Assembly (NCBI GenBank): GCA_947488435.1
Contig: CANKZG010000002.1
Span: 744,001 to 808,000 of the forward strand
Length of the DNA stretch: 64,000 nucleotides
Source: an uncultured Flavobacteriaceae bacterium
Lineage (GTDB): Bacteria > Bacteroidota > Bacteroidia > Flavobacteriales > Flavobacteriaceae
Direction: 5' to 3'
Below, piece after piece: positions 27,223 through 36,352 of this stretch; the first letter of the stretch is position 1; each line of letters starts with the position of its first letter. Under the pieces are notes generated by a model that worked only from the letters and a program-made list of their open reading frames with translations, was not told where the DNA came from and made no database searches. Both the position numbers and the translations under genes were made by a program.

Positions 27223-27860
27223 TTTTTATCCTCCAATAAGGGAACAAATCTAAAAGAACCCAACTCATTTTTCTCAAATTCTTTTTCAGATTTGCGTGTA
27301 TAAAGCGTCATGATTTGTTCATCAGAACCTACAGGAATAACAAGTCTTCCGCCAATTTTAAGCTGTTGTAGCAAAGGTTTTGGTACAAATGGCGCACCAG
27401 CTGTGACTACAATACTATCAAAAGGAGCTTCTGCGGGCATTCCTAGGTATCCATCTCCAAAACTATGTTTTTTAGGACGATACCCCATTTTCTTAAAAAA
27501 GAGACTTGTACTTTTAAATAATTCTAATTGTCGTTCAATAGTATAAACTCTTGCATTTAAAGTAAGTAATACTGCTGTTTGATACCCACTTCCCGTGCCT
27601 ATTTCCAAAATTTTATCTTTGGGTTTAACCGCTAATAGTTCCGTTTGAAAGGCAACAGTGTATGGTTGAGAGATGGTTTGCTCCGCCCCAATTGGGAAAG
27701 CTTTATCTTGATAGGCATGGTCTTCAAAACTACTATCTAAAAATAAGTGTCTGGGAATTTTTTTGATCGCCTCCAATACACTTACATCCTTGATCCCTTT
27801 AGAAATCAAAACTTCGGCAAGTTGATTTCGTCTTCCTTTGTGTTTAAGTGTATCTTTCAG
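27219..27860 (-). CDS. pcm: Protein-L-isoaspartate O-methyltransferase
   Basis: This enzyme methylates damaged isoaspartyl residues using SAM and so repairs aged proteins. Motifs: PYTVAFQTELL, the SAM-binding ILEIGTGSGYQTAVL, FDSIVVTAGAPFVPKPLLQQ and GGRLVIPVG. The frame stays open upstream of the TTG at 27809 and encodes family-like residues KDTLKHKGRRNQLAEVL, but holds no ATG, GTG or TTG there. The position where the family methionine is expected is CTG (27860). I give the longer form; the safe minimum is 27219-27809. Confidence 0.87.
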   Translation of the reverse strand: MKDTLKHKGRRNQLAEVLISKGIKDVSVLEAIKKIPRHLFLDSSFEDHAYQDKAFPIGAEQTISQPYTVAFQTELLAVKPKDKILEIGTGSGYQTAVLLTLNARVYTIERQLELFKSTSLFFKKMGYRPKKHSFGDGYLGMPAEAPFDSIVVTAGAPFVPKPLLQQLKIGGRLVIPVGSDEQIMTLYTRKSEKEFEKNELGSFRFVPLLEDKN

Positions 27861-28097
27861 TTTGTATGATTTAAATACGAATTTAAAAAATCTTTAGAAT
27901 TTCAACGGTTTTTTCCGCTGTCAATGCAATGTTTTTTCACATCCTAGCCCTACTGTTGTAATCCTGTTTCTTAATACCTTCATAGTCAATATATTCCATC
28001 TATCTGCATTGTTATTTAAACTGAAGTCTCTTCAACTAAGCTGTATTTTTCATGGAGGAGTCATCACATATCCTTATTTTTGATCAAAATAAAATCT

Positions 28098-29078
28098 ATG
28101 CTTAGAGTTGGGGTATTGGGTGCCGGGCATCTGGGAAAAATTCACTTAAGGTTACTTAACGAATCAAAGAAATATGAACTAATTGGTTTTTATGATCCTG
28201 ATGCAATTCAAGGTAAAAAGGTGGCTACCGAATTTGGATATCCCTACTACGATAATATGAACACCCTTATCGATGCAGTAGATGTAATTGATATTGTCAC
28301 CCCTACCCTTTCACATTTTGATTGCGCGAAAAAAGCAATGGAAAATGGAAAGCATGTATTTATTGAAAAGCCGATTACAAATACGCTGGAAGAAGCTCAG
28401 GAATTACTTCTTTTAGAAAAAAAATATCAGGTTAAAGGTCAGGTGGGACATGTAGAACGGTTTAATCCTGCCTTTATAGCGGTAAAAGAGAAGATCACAG
28501 AACCAATGTTCATTGAAACACATCGTCTGGCAGAGTTTAATCCAAGAGGAACTGATGTTCCAGTGGTTTTAGATCTTATGATTCACGACATTGACGCTAT
28601 CTTAAGTGTTGTCGATTCTGAAGTAGCGGAAATAAATGCCAGCGGTGTTTCTGTAATTAGTCAATCTCCTGATATCGCAAATGCCAGAATTGTTTTCAAA
28701 AATGGTTGTGTTGCAAATTTAACTGCAAGTAGAATATCCTTAAAAAACATGCGCAAATCACGTTTTTTTCAGCGTGACGCCTATATCTCCATAGATTTTT
28801 TGGAAAAGAAAGTTGAAGTTGTTAAAATGAAGGATGCGCCTGAGCAACCAGGTGATTTTGATATGATTTTACAAAATGCGGAAGGACTCCGAAAACAGAT
28901 CTACTTCGAAAATCCTGATATCTCGGTCAACAATGCTATTTTGGATGAGTTAGAGACATTTGCGGATGCAATTGTTGAAGACAAAAGACCTATCGTTACC
29001 TTGTTGGATGGAACTAAAGCATTAACTGTGGCACTATCGATAATTAAATCTTTTAAACAAACTAAAGTACACTCTTAA
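28098..29078 (+). CDS. Gfo/Idh/MocA family NAD(P)-dependent oxidoreductase
   Basis: 326 residues. The Rossmann motif VGVLGAGHLGKIHLRLL opens the protein, which is why I choose ATG 28098 over an upstream TTG at 28080. The family lysine motif follows as HVFIEKPITNTLEEAQELL, and GHVERFNPAF and LMIHDIDAIL mark the substrate domain. Members oxidise or reduce sugars, inositols or biliverdin-like molecules; the substrate cannot be told. It is the first gene of a tight plus-strand run reaching 35563. The 27861-28097 gap ahead of it shows no gene. Confidence 0.9.
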   Translation: MLRVGVLGAGHLGKIHLRLLNESKKYELIGFYDPDAIQGKKVATEFGYPYYDNMNTLIDAVDVIDIVTPTLSHFDCAKKAMENGKHVFIEKPITNTLEEAQELLLLEKKYQVKGQVGHVERFNPAFIAVKEKITEPMFIETHRLAEFNPRGTDVPVVLDLMIHDIDAILSVVDSEVAEINASGVSVISQSPDIANARIVFKNGCVANLTASRISLKNMRKSRFFQRDAYISIDFLEKKVEVVKMKDAPEQPGDFDMILQNAEGLRKQIYFENPDISVNNAILDELETFADAIVEDKRPIVTLLDGTKALTVALSIIKSFKQTKVHS

Positions 29079-29089
29079 ATATAAATCTC

Positions 29090-29977
29090 GTGGAAAATAT
29101 AGCAGTAATAGGTGCTGGAACAATGGGTAATGGTATTGCCCATGTTTTCGCGCAACATGGATATCAGGTTCGCTTAATAGATATCTCAGAAGCTTCTCTT
29201 GAAAGAGGTATACAAACCATTACTAAGAACTTAGATAGGATGGTTAGTAAAACTATTATCTCGGAGGCTGTTAAAACAACTACATTGCAGAACATTAGCA
29301 GCTTTACAGATCTTAAAAGTGGAGTTGCCGGAGTCGATTTAGTAGTAGAAGCAGCTACGGAAAATTTAAAGGTAAAGTTGAAGTTGTTTGAAGATTTGGA
29401 TGCCTATTGTGAAGACGAAACCATTTTGGCAACCAATACATCGTCGATATCAATCACCCAAATTGGAGCAGCTACCAAACGTCCGGAAAAGGTTATTGGC
29501 ATGCATTTTATGAACCCTGTTCCGATTATGAAACTTGTAGAGATTATACGAGGGTATAGTACTTCGGACCTAGTTACAGAAACGATAATGGAACTTTCTC
29601 GTAGTTTGGGTAAAACCCCAACAGAGGTGAATGACTATCCCGGATTCGTAGCCAATAGAATTTTAATGCCAATGATTAATGAAGCTATTGAAACCCTATA
29701 TAATGGTGTTGCAGGAGTATCTGAAATTGATACGGTCATGAAATTGGGCATGGCACATCCTATGGGGCCACTGCAACTTGCAGATTTTATTGGTTTGGAT
29801 GTTTGCTTATCTATTTTGAATGTTATGTATGACGGTTTTAAGACTCCTAAATACGCTCCCTGTCCCCTATTGGTAAATATGGTTATGGCAGGAAAGCTAG
29901 GGGTTAAATCTGGAGAAGGTTTTTATGATTATTCCAATTCCAGAAAAGCAGAAAAAGTAGCCGTTCAATTTAGCTAG
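29090..29977 (+). CDS. 3-hydroxyacyl-CoA (3-hydroxybutyryl-CoA) dehydrogenase
   Basis: 295 residues starting with GTG. The NAD-binding motif is at the very start (IAVIGAGTMGNGIAHVFAQ), which fixes the start. ATNTSSISITQIGAATKRP and GMHFMNPVPIMKLVEIIRG contain the catalytic Ser and His, and the C-terminal dimer domain has DYPGFVANRILMPMINEA. It reduces or oxidises short 3-hydroxyacyl-CoA in fatty acid or butyrate metabolism. It lies 11 bases after the oxidoreductase gene and five before the DUF1015 gene. Confidence 0.95.
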   Translation: MENIAVIGAGTMGNGIAHVFAQHGYQVRLIDISEASLERGIQTITKNLDRMVSKTIISEAVKTTTLQNISSFTDLKSGVAGVDLVVEAATENLKVKLKLFEDLDAYCEDETILATNTSSISITQIGAATKRPEKVIGMHFMNPVPIMKLVEIIRGYSTSDLVTETIMELSRSLGKTPTEVNDYPGFVANRILMPMINEAIETLYNGVAGVSEIDTVMKLGMAHPMGPLQLADFIGLDVCLSILNVMYDGFKTPKYAPCPLLVNMVMAGKLGVKSGEGFYDYSNSRKAEKVAVQFS

Positions 29978-29982
29978 TCTTT

Positions 29983-31218
29983 ATGGCCTTTATTAAACCT
30001 TTTAAAGCAGTTCGCCCCACCGAAGATAAAGCTCCTTTTGTTGTATCACGTTCCTATCAGGAGTATTCAGGGAAAGAACTGAATGCTTCTTTGCGTTTCA
30101 ATCCCTTTTCTTTTCTACATATTATAAATCCTGGTTTTAAATTTGAGAAAAAAGTTTCGGGAAGTGAACGTTTTAAATTGGTACGCAACCGCTATTTGGA
30201 ATTTTTAGAGGATGATGTTTTAATGAAGGATGCCGCAGATAGTTTTTATATTTATCAGATTGCAAAGGGGTCAAACAGCTGTTGTGGTCTGTTTTGTGGC
30301 ACAAGCGTTGAGGACTATGAAAATGATCATATAAAAAAGCATGAAGCTACCCTAACTCGCAGGGAAAAGCTTTTTGCAAACTATTTAAAAACTGTAGGGT
30401 TTAATGCGGAACCGGTTTTAATGACCTATCCCTCGAACAGGAAAGTGGCCCAAATTATTCAACAAGAAACCGCAAAGAATCCTACTTATTATTTTACAAC
30501 AACAGATAAAGTTACCCATAAATTATGGGCTGTTTCAGAACCTTCTATACGCAATAGTTTACAAGAAGCTTTTGCGGAAATACCAAGTTTGTATATTGCA
30601 GATGGACATCATAGAAGTGCTTCATCCTATCGTCTAGCAAAGGACTCAAAAGCTCAAAATGCTAAACATACAGGCAAGGAGCCTTATAACTATTTTATGA
30701 GTTATCTAATTCCGGAATCTGAAATTAAGATATATGAATTCAATAGAATGGTTACCGACCTTAATGGCCTTAGCAAAGAGGAATTTCTCATTCGGTTGGA
30801 TGAATATTATCGTATAGAAAATAAAGGTAATATTTTATATAAGCCGGCAAAGAAGCACCATTTCAGCATGTATCTGGATGGAGAATTTTACTCCTTATAC
30901 TTAAGAAAAAAAGTATATCAATTTTCGGATGCATTAAGTGAGTTAGATACTCAAATTTTATTTAAAACGGTGTTAGATCCCATTCTTGGCATTCAAGATT
31001 TACGTAATGACAAACGTATTGAATATGGTTATGGAAAACACAATGTAATTAAAATGAAGGATGAGATTGATAAAGGAAGTTTTAAAGTAGGGTTCGGTTT
31101 AGTCCCTATAACCATAGAGGAAATAAAAGCAATCGCGGATGCAGGATTAGTAATGCCTCCTAAAAGTACTTATATTGAGCCAAAACTAAGAAGTGGATTA
31201 ACAATTTATGAGTTTTAA
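29983..31218 (+). CDS. DUF1015 domain protein
   Basis: 411 residues of the DUF1015 family (MAFIKPFKAVRPTEDKAPFV at the start; SLYIADGHHRSASSYRLAK; FNRMVTDLNGLSKEEFL). The GHHR motif is the family hallmark. Its biochemical function is not known to me; the histidine and aspartate in ADGHHR suggest a metal or nucleotide site. It sits in the run of genes that includes 3-hydroxyacyl-CoA dehydrogenase and YggS, with spacing of 5 and 49 bases. Confidence 0.9.
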   Translation: MAFIKPFKAVRPTEDKAPFVVSRSYQEYSGKELNASLRFNPFSFLHIINPGFKFEKKVSGSERFKLVRNRYLEFLEDDVLMKDAADSFYIYQIAKGSNSCCGLFCGTSVEDYENDHIKKHEATLTRREKLFANYLKTVGFNAEPVLMTYPSNRKVAQIIQQETAKNPTYYFTTTDKVTHKLWAVSEPSIRNSLQEAFAEIPSLYIADGHHRSASSYRLAKDSKAQNAKHTGKEPYNYFMSYLIPESEIKIYEFNRMVTDLNGLSKEEFLIRLDEYYRIENKGNILYKPAKKHHFSMYLDGEFYSLYLRKKVYQFSDALSELDTQILFKTVLDPILGIQDLRNDKRIEYGYGKHNVIKMKDEIDKGSFKVGFGLVPITIEEIKAIADAGLVMPPKSTYIEPKLRSGLTIYEF

Positions 31219-31267
31219 CGACTTATATCGCTATAATCTAATGAACTAAAATTATTGTACAAGGTTT

Positions 31268-31921
31268 ATGAAGCTTGCCGAAAATCTGAATCAAATAAAA
31301 GCAATCCTTCCCAAAACAGTTACCTTGGTTGCTGTTTCGAAGACCAAACCCATAGATGCTATCCAGGAAGTATACGATGCTGGACAACGGATTTTTGGGG
31401 AAAATAAAATTCAAGAAATGACCCAGAAATGGGAAACCTTGCCTAAAGATATTGAGTGGCACATGATTGGACACGTGCAGCGCAATAAGGTAAAATATAT
31501 GGCGGAATATGTACATTTAATTCATGGTGTAGATAGTTTTAAACTTTTAAAAGAAATAGACAAACAAGCCGCTAAGCATAATCGCGTAATTGATTGCCTA
31601 CTACAGATGCATATTGCGGAAGAGGACACAAAATTTGGTTTAAATACGCTGGAATTACAACAATTGATTGAAACATCAGCATTTAAAACACTCCAAAATA
31701 TCAGAGTTGTTGGTTTAATGGGAATGGCCACTTTTACAACAGATACACAACAAATCAAAAAAGAATTTGCATCTTTAAAAGCATCTTATAATGCATTGAA
31801 AACAACGCTTCCCAATATATCGATTTTATCGATGGGAATGAGCGCCGATTACCAAATTGCTATAGATGAAGGCAGTACTATGGTGCGAATTGGTAGTAGC
31901 ATTTTTGGAAAAAGAAATTAA
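31268..31921 (+). CDS. YggS family PLP-binding homeostasis protein
   Basis: 217 residues, a single-domain PLP-binding TIM barrel like YggS/PROSC. The PLP lysine is in LVAVSKTKPIDAIQ, and later motifs are FGENKIQEM, WHMIGHVQRNKVKY and the end SMGMSADYQIAIDEGSTMVR. These proteins keep free PLP in balance and have no known catalytic reaction. The start fits the family length. Confidence 0.95.
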   Translation: MKLAENLNQIKAILPKTVTLVAVSKTKPIDAIQEVYDAGQRIFGENKIQEMTQKWETLPKDIEWHMIGHVQRNKVKYMAEYVHLIHGVDSFKLLKEIDKQAAKHNRVIDCLLQMHIAEEDTKFGLNTLELQQLIETSAFKTLQNIRVVGLMGMATFTTDTQQIKKEFASLKASYNALKTTLPNISILSMGMSADYQIAIDEGSTMVRIGSSIFGKRN

Positions 31922-31945
31922 TACTAAAAGAAGAGAAGAGGATAG

Positions 31946-33313
31946 ATGTACGCGATACTAGATATAGAAACGACAGGAGGTAAATACAATGAGGAGGGGA
32001 TTACAGAAATCGCAATTCATCGGTTCGATGGACATAAAGTAACAGATACTTTTATTAGTCTAGTGAATCCCGAAAAACCTATTCAACCGTTCGTTGTAAA
32101 TCTTACTGGGATTAGTAATAAGATGTTACGTACAGCACCGAAATTTCATGAGGTGGCAAAACGCATCATAGAAATTACCCAAGACACTGTTCTAATAGCG
32201 CACAATGCTCAATTTGATTACCGTATTCTGCGCACCGAATTTCGAAGGTTAGGGTATAATTTTGAGCGAAAAACACTTTGCACTGTTGATCTGGCCAAAC
32301 AACTTATACCAGATAGAGACTCCTATAGTTTGGGAAAATTAGTACGCTCTTTAGGAATCCCTGTAAGCGACAGACATCGTGCAAACGGTGATGCGCTGGC
32401 CACTTTAAAATTATTCAAACTTTTATTGACTAAAGATACTTCCAAGACAATTATTACCGAAACCACTCGGGAGGCTTCCCTAGGTGAGTTATCACCAACA
32501 CAATTAGACATTGTTGCTCAAATGCCTTCAGAAACCGGAGTATATTATATGCACAATAGAGAAGGTGAAATTATTTTTTTGGGAAAGAGTACAAATATTA
32601 AGAAGAAAGTTAATCAACACTTTACCAAAATTGGTCAAAAGGCAAGGAAGTTACAAAAAGAAACTAAAAAAGTTAGTTACGAACATACGGGTAGTGAACT
32701 TGTTGCCCTATTGAAAGAAAATGAGGAATTGACCAAAAACAAACCACGGTATAATGCAAATCACGGTAGAAGTTTGTTCACGCATGGGCTCTATGCCGGG
32801 GTGGACGAACAGGGATATCGAACCTTAAGAATTGCAAAATACGATCTCAGGTTGAAACCTGTAAGTACATTTAATAGTATCCATTCCGCTAAAAACTTAT
32901 TATACAAAGTAACCGAAGAGTTTCTATTATGTCCCAAGATGAATGGTTTGTCTGAAGCAAAAGCCAATTGCTCAAACTACGAAGAAGAACAGTGCTACGG
33001 AGCTTGTATTGGGAAAGAAGATCCAGAAACATATAACAAAAGAGTTCAAGATTGTATTGCCAAATACAGTCTCGAAGGAAAGAATTTTATTATTGTAGAT
33101 AAGGGAAGAGAATTAGGCGAACACAGTGCTGTTTTGGTTAAAAATGGTAGTTTTAATGGTCTGGGGTTTTACGATCTTAATCATCAAATAAATAATATTC
33201 ATATCTTACAATCTATAATTACTCCTATGGAAGGAAGTGCGAATGCCAATTATATTATAGAGTCTTACCTAAGAAAAAGTAAGATTTTTAAAATTTTGGA
33301 ATTGAATTCTTAA
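31946..33313 (+). CDS. DnaQ-like exonuclease fused to a UvrC-type GIY-YIG region
   Basis: 455 residues. Residues 1-165 form a DEDDh 3'-5' exonuclease like the epsilon subunit of DNA polymerase III (LDIETTGG, VLIAHNAQFDYRIL, RHRANGDALAT). About 190-270 is a GIY-YIG nuclease region as in UvrC/Cho (SETGVYYMHNREGEIIFLGK). A further C-terminal part carries four cysteines (LLCPKMN, NCSNYEEEQCYGACIGKE), perhaps a metal site. The fusion is common in Flavobacteriia and suggests a repair nuclease; the exact job is not known. Confidence 0.87.
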   Translation: MYAILDIETTGGKYNEEGITEIAIHRFDGHKVTDTFISLVNPEKPIQPFVVNLTGISNKMLRTAPKFHEVAKRIIEITQDTVLIAHNAQFDYRILRTEFRRLGYNFERKTLCTVDLAKQLIPDRDSYSLGKLVRSLGIPVSDRHRANGDALATLKLFKLLLTKDTSKTIITETTREASLGELSPTQLDIVAQMPSETGVYYMHNREGEIIFLGKSTNIKKKVNQHFTKIGQKARKLQKETKKVSYEHTGSELVALLKENEELTKNKPRYNANHGRSLFTHGLYAGVDEQGYRTLRIAKYDLRLKPVSTFNSIHSAKNLLYKVTEEFLLCPKMNGLSEAKANCSNYEEEQCYGACIGKEDPETYNKRVQDCIAKYSLEGKNFIIVDKGRELGEHSAVLVKNGSFNGLGFYDLNHQINNIHILQSIITPMEGSANANYIIESYLRKSKIFKILELNS

Positions 33314-33316
33314 CAA

Positions 33317-34147
33317 GTGAAAGAAGATAAACAAAAGGGGTCGTGGAAAAATACCCTACATGAAATTATTTATGAAGCCGATACTCCTCTGGGCAAAGGT
33401 TTTGATATTTTACTCTTTTTCTTAATTGTTATTAGTGTCATTTTGGTGATGCTCGAGAGCGTTAAAAGCATTGATGCGCGTTATCATGATATACTATTAA
33501 CGCTTGAATGGATAATTACCATTTTTTTTACGTTGGAATATATCGCACGAATTATTAGCATTCGAAAGCCTTTTAAATATATCTTTAGTTTTTACGGGAT
33601 TATTGATTTGATTTCTACTATACCGCTGTATCTTTCATATATTTTTGTTGGATCTCAAGTTTTTTTAGCGGTTCGAGCATTGCGTTTGTTGCGCATATTT
33701 CGAATTTTAAAATTGGTGCAGTTTCTTGGAGAAGCATCAATGCTAAAAAAAGCATTAAAAGCAAGCAGGGCTAAGATTGCAGTATTTATATACGCAGTGC
33801 TCATACTATCCGTTATTATGGGTACCGTAATGTATCTGGTAGAGAGTGATGAAGCAGGATTTACAAGCATTCCGCGGAGCATTTATTGGGCCATTGTTAC
33901 GTTAACAACAGTGGGTTACGGAGATATCGCTCCTCAAACAAGCTTAGGACAACTTATTGCCACTTTTGTTATGATTATGGGATATGGCATTATTGCCGTT
34001 CCCACAGGGATTGTGACATCGGAGTTTACCCGACAAGGAAAAGACGAAAATAAAGTTCATTTAAACACTCAAGCTTGTCCAAGTTGTTCCTTAGAAGGCC
34101 ATCGTGACGATGCCTCACATTGCTATAAATGTGGAAGTAATCTATAA
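33317..34147 (+). CDS. Voltage-gated-type potassium channel with C-terminal zinc ribbon
   Basis: 276 residues starting with GTG three bases after the previous stop. Six hydrophobic segments are visible; S4 carries regular basic residues (RALRLLRIFRILKLVQFL). The pore has the K+ selectivity filter in TLTTVGYGDIAPQ. The cytoplasmic tail ends with a CxxC-CxxC pair (CPSC...CYKC), a short zinc ribbon. Predicted inner-membrane K+ channel. The stop touches the ATG of miaA directly. Confidence 0.9.
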   Translation: MKEDKQKGSWKNTLHEIIYEADTPLGKGFDILLFFLIVISVILVMLESVKSIDARYHDILLTLEWIITIFFTLEYIARIISIRKPFKYIFSFYGIIDLISTIPLYLSYIFVGSQVFLAVRALRLLRIFRILKLVQFLGEASMLKKALKASRAKIAVFIYAVLILSVIMGTVMYLVESDEAGFTSIPRSIYWAIVTLTTVGYGDIAPQTSLGQLIATFVMIMGYGIIAVPTGIVTSEFTRQGKDENKVHLNTQACPSCSLEGHRDDASHCYKCGSNL

Positions 34148-35050
34148 ATGAAAAAAACAGTAATTGCTATTGTAGGGCCAACTGCTATTGGAAAAACTAA
34201 GCTTTCCATACAATTAGCAAACTATTTTAATACGGTTATTATCTCTGCAGATTCTCGACAATTTTACAAGGAAATGTCAATTGGTACTGCAGTGCCCTCT
34301 GCAGCGGAGTTAGCAGAAGTAAAACATTATTTTATTCAGCATAAAAGTATTTTTGACTCCTATTCCGTAGGAGATTATGAAAAGGAGGTGCTAGCGTATT
34401 TGGAACAGCATTTTAAAACCAATGATATTATAATTTTGGTCGGAGGAAGTGGGTTATATGTAGATGCAGTACGAAAAGGATTTGATACTTTTCCTGAAAT
34501 AAACCCAAACATAAGAATTGAATTGAACGCAACATTAGCGTCTCAAGGAATAGGCGTTTTACAACAACAGCTCGCCACCATGGATCCAGAATATTACCAG
34601 AAGGTAGATTTAGATAATCCTCAACGACTTATTCGGGCTTTGGAAGTGTGTATTGGTTCTGGAAAACCTTATTCTAGTTTTCTCGATCATCCAAAAACGC
34701 CACGTCCTTTTCGAACTATGACCGTCGGCCTTACGGCCGATAGAGCATTGATATATCAGCGTATTGAACAACGCGTAGTGCAGATGGTGCAAGAAGGCTT
34801 AGTAGATGAGGCAAAGCAACTGTGGCAATACAAACACCTAAATGCCCTGCAAACTGTAGGCTATAAGGAACTTTTTAATTATTTTGAGAAACAGTGTAGT
34901 TTGGATGATGCAATTTCTGAAATCAAAAAAAATACAAGACGCTTTGCCAAACGACAGCTTACCTGGTTTAAAAGAAATGAACAGACTCATTGGATAAACT
35001 ATACTACAGCTTTGCCAGAAATAATTGAGCAAATTGAAACAAAACTTTAA
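34148..35050 (+). CDS. miaA: tRNA dimethylallyltransferase
   Basis: 300 residues. MiaA transfers a dimethylallyl group to A37 of tRNAs reading U-starting codons. The P-loop is AIVGPTAIGKTKLSIQ, followed by ISADSRQFYKEMSIGTA, GGSGLYVDAVRKGFD, and the tRNA-binding part DNPQRLIRALEV and TRRFAKRQLTWFKRN. Length and motifs are typical. It follows the channel gene without a gap. Confidence 0.96.
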   Translation: MKKTVIAIVGPTAIGKTKLSIQLANYFNTVIISADSRQFYKEMSIGTAVPSAAELAEVKHYFIQHKSIFDSYSVGDYEKEVLAYLEQHFKTNDIIILVGGSGLYVDAVRKGFDTFPEINPNIRIELNATLASQGIGVLQQQLATMDPEYYQKVDLDNPQRLIRALEVCIGSGKPYSSFLDHPKTPRPFRTMTVGLTADRALIYQRIEQRVVQMVQEGLVDEAKQLWQYKHLNALQTVGYKELFNYFEKQCSLDDAISEIKKNTRRFAKRQLTWFKRNEQTHWINYTTALPEIIEQIETKL

Positions 35051-35059
35051 ATTGAATAC

Positions 35060-35563
35060 ATGAATCCATATCAAAGTATTAGAGTTTTTTATGTAATGGG
35101 AGTTTCCGGTTGTGGAAAATCAACGGTAGGAAAATTGCTTGCTCAAACTTTGGGTATTCCTTTTTTTGATGGAGATGATTACCATCCACAAGCCAATGTG
35201 CTAAAAATGAAGTCAGGAAGAGCTTTAAATGATGAAGATCGTCAGGGGTGGTTAGTGCGTCTAAATCAATTGGCTATAGCGCATCAGACAAAAGGTGCTA
35301 TTATAGCCTGTAGCGCTTTAAAAAAAGATTATCGAAAACTATTACACAAAGGAATAGAAACAACAACCAAATTCGTTTTTCTTTCGGGTACGTTCGAAGA
35401 AATTATGGATCGCATGAAACAACGCAAAGATCATTTTATGCCTCCTGCCCTCTTACAATCTCAATTTGACACCTTGGAAGTCCCTGAGGATGCCATAACC
35501 GTTTCTATCCAAAATACGCCTGAAGCTATTGTCTCAACCGTTTTAAGTACGATTAATAAATAG
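35060..35563 (+). CDS. gntK: Gluconokinase
   Basis: 167 residues of the GntK family, which phosphorylates gluconate to 6-phosphogluconate. Walker A is VMGVSGCGKSTVGKLLAQ, then FFDGDDYHPQANVLKMKSG with the substrate site, ACSALKKDYRKLL and FLSGTFEEIMDRMKQRKDHF. No gluconate permease is nearby. It is the last gene in the plus-strand run and faces the convergent response regulator gene. Confidence 0.93.
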   Translation: MNPYQSIRVFYVMGVSGCGKSTVGKLLAQTLGIPFFDGDDYHPQANVLKMKSGRALNDEDRQGWLVRLNQLAIAHQTKGAIIACSALKKDYRKLLHKGIETTTKFVFLSGTFEEIMDRMKQRKDHFMPPALLQSQFDTLEVPEDAITVSIQNTPEAIVSTVLSTINK

Positions 35564-35583
35564 TTTGAACTCGATTAAAACTA

Positions 35584-35614
35584 AAAAACCACCTGATGAA
35601 CAAGTGGTATTTTA
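35584..35614. terminator. Weak hairpin terminator
   Basis: ACCAC (35588-35592) pairs with GTGGT (35604-35608), flanked by an A-run and TATTTT. The stem is short with a bulge, so this is a low-confidence bidirectional terminator between convergent genes. Confidence 0.4.
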
Positions 35615-35637
35615 TAAAAAGATAAACGATATTAGTA

Positions 35638-36345
35638 CTATTCGGCTTTTATAACCAATCTAAATCCTTCTCCGTGAATGTTAAGAATTTCTACGGTATC
35701 GTCAAGTTTTAAATATTTTCTAAGCTTCGCAATATAAACATCCATACTACGTGACGTAAAATAGTTGTCATCTCTCCAAATCTTAGTTAGCGCCAATTCC
35801 CTAGGCATTAAATCATTTTCATGAAGCGCAAGAAGGCGTAACAATTCATTTTCTTTTGGTGAAAGCTTTATTGGTTCTTCTTCTTTATATTTTAAGAATC
35901 GTAATTTTGAATTTAAGTGAAAGCCACCAATAATAAATTCAAATTGATTACTGTCTGCTAATGTATTTGATGCTTTCCTTTGAAGTATAGCTTTAAGTTT
36001 CATTAATAATACTTCAGAATCGAAAGGTTTGTTTAAATAATCGTCAGCACCTGCCTTATATCCTTTTAAGACATCTTCTTTCATGGTTTTAGCTGTTAAG
36101 AAAACAATAGGCACATTTTCGTTCTTCTCTCGAATCTCTCTAGCAAGAGTAAAACCATCTTTGTAAGGCATCATAACGTCTAAAATACATACGTCATAAT
36201 TGTCTTTTTTAAATTTTTCAAAACCTTCCATTCCATTTTTTGCCAATACAACATCAAATTCGTTCATTGACAAGTAATCTTTAAGTACGATTCCAAAATT
36301 TGGATCATCTTCTACTAAAAGTATTTTCTTATTCGCTGTTTCCAT
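35638..36345 (-). CDS. OmpR/PhoB-family response regulator (RprY-like)
   Basis: 235 residues. The receiver has LLVEDDPNF, the phosphoacceptor Asp56 in VCILDVMMP and Lys in YLNKPFD. The C-terminal winged helix is of the OmpR type (IKLSPKENELLRLLALHE, SRSMDVYIAKLRKYLK). Its best-known relative in Bacteroidota is RprY. It follows the cognate kinase by seven bases and is cotranscribed. Confidence 0.93.
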   Translation of the reverse strand: METANKKILLVEDDPNFGIVLKDYLSMNEFDVVLAKNGMEGFEKFKKDNYDVCILDVMMPYKDGFTLAREIREKNENVPIVFLTAKTMKEDVLKGYKAGADDYLNKPFDSEVLLMKLKAILQRKASNTLADSNQFEFIIGGFHLNSKLRFLKYKEEEPIKLSPKENELLRLLALHENDLMPRELALTKIWRDDNYFTSRSMDVYIAKLRKYLKLDDTVEILNIHGEGFRLVIKAE

Positions 36346-36352
36346 AAATTTT

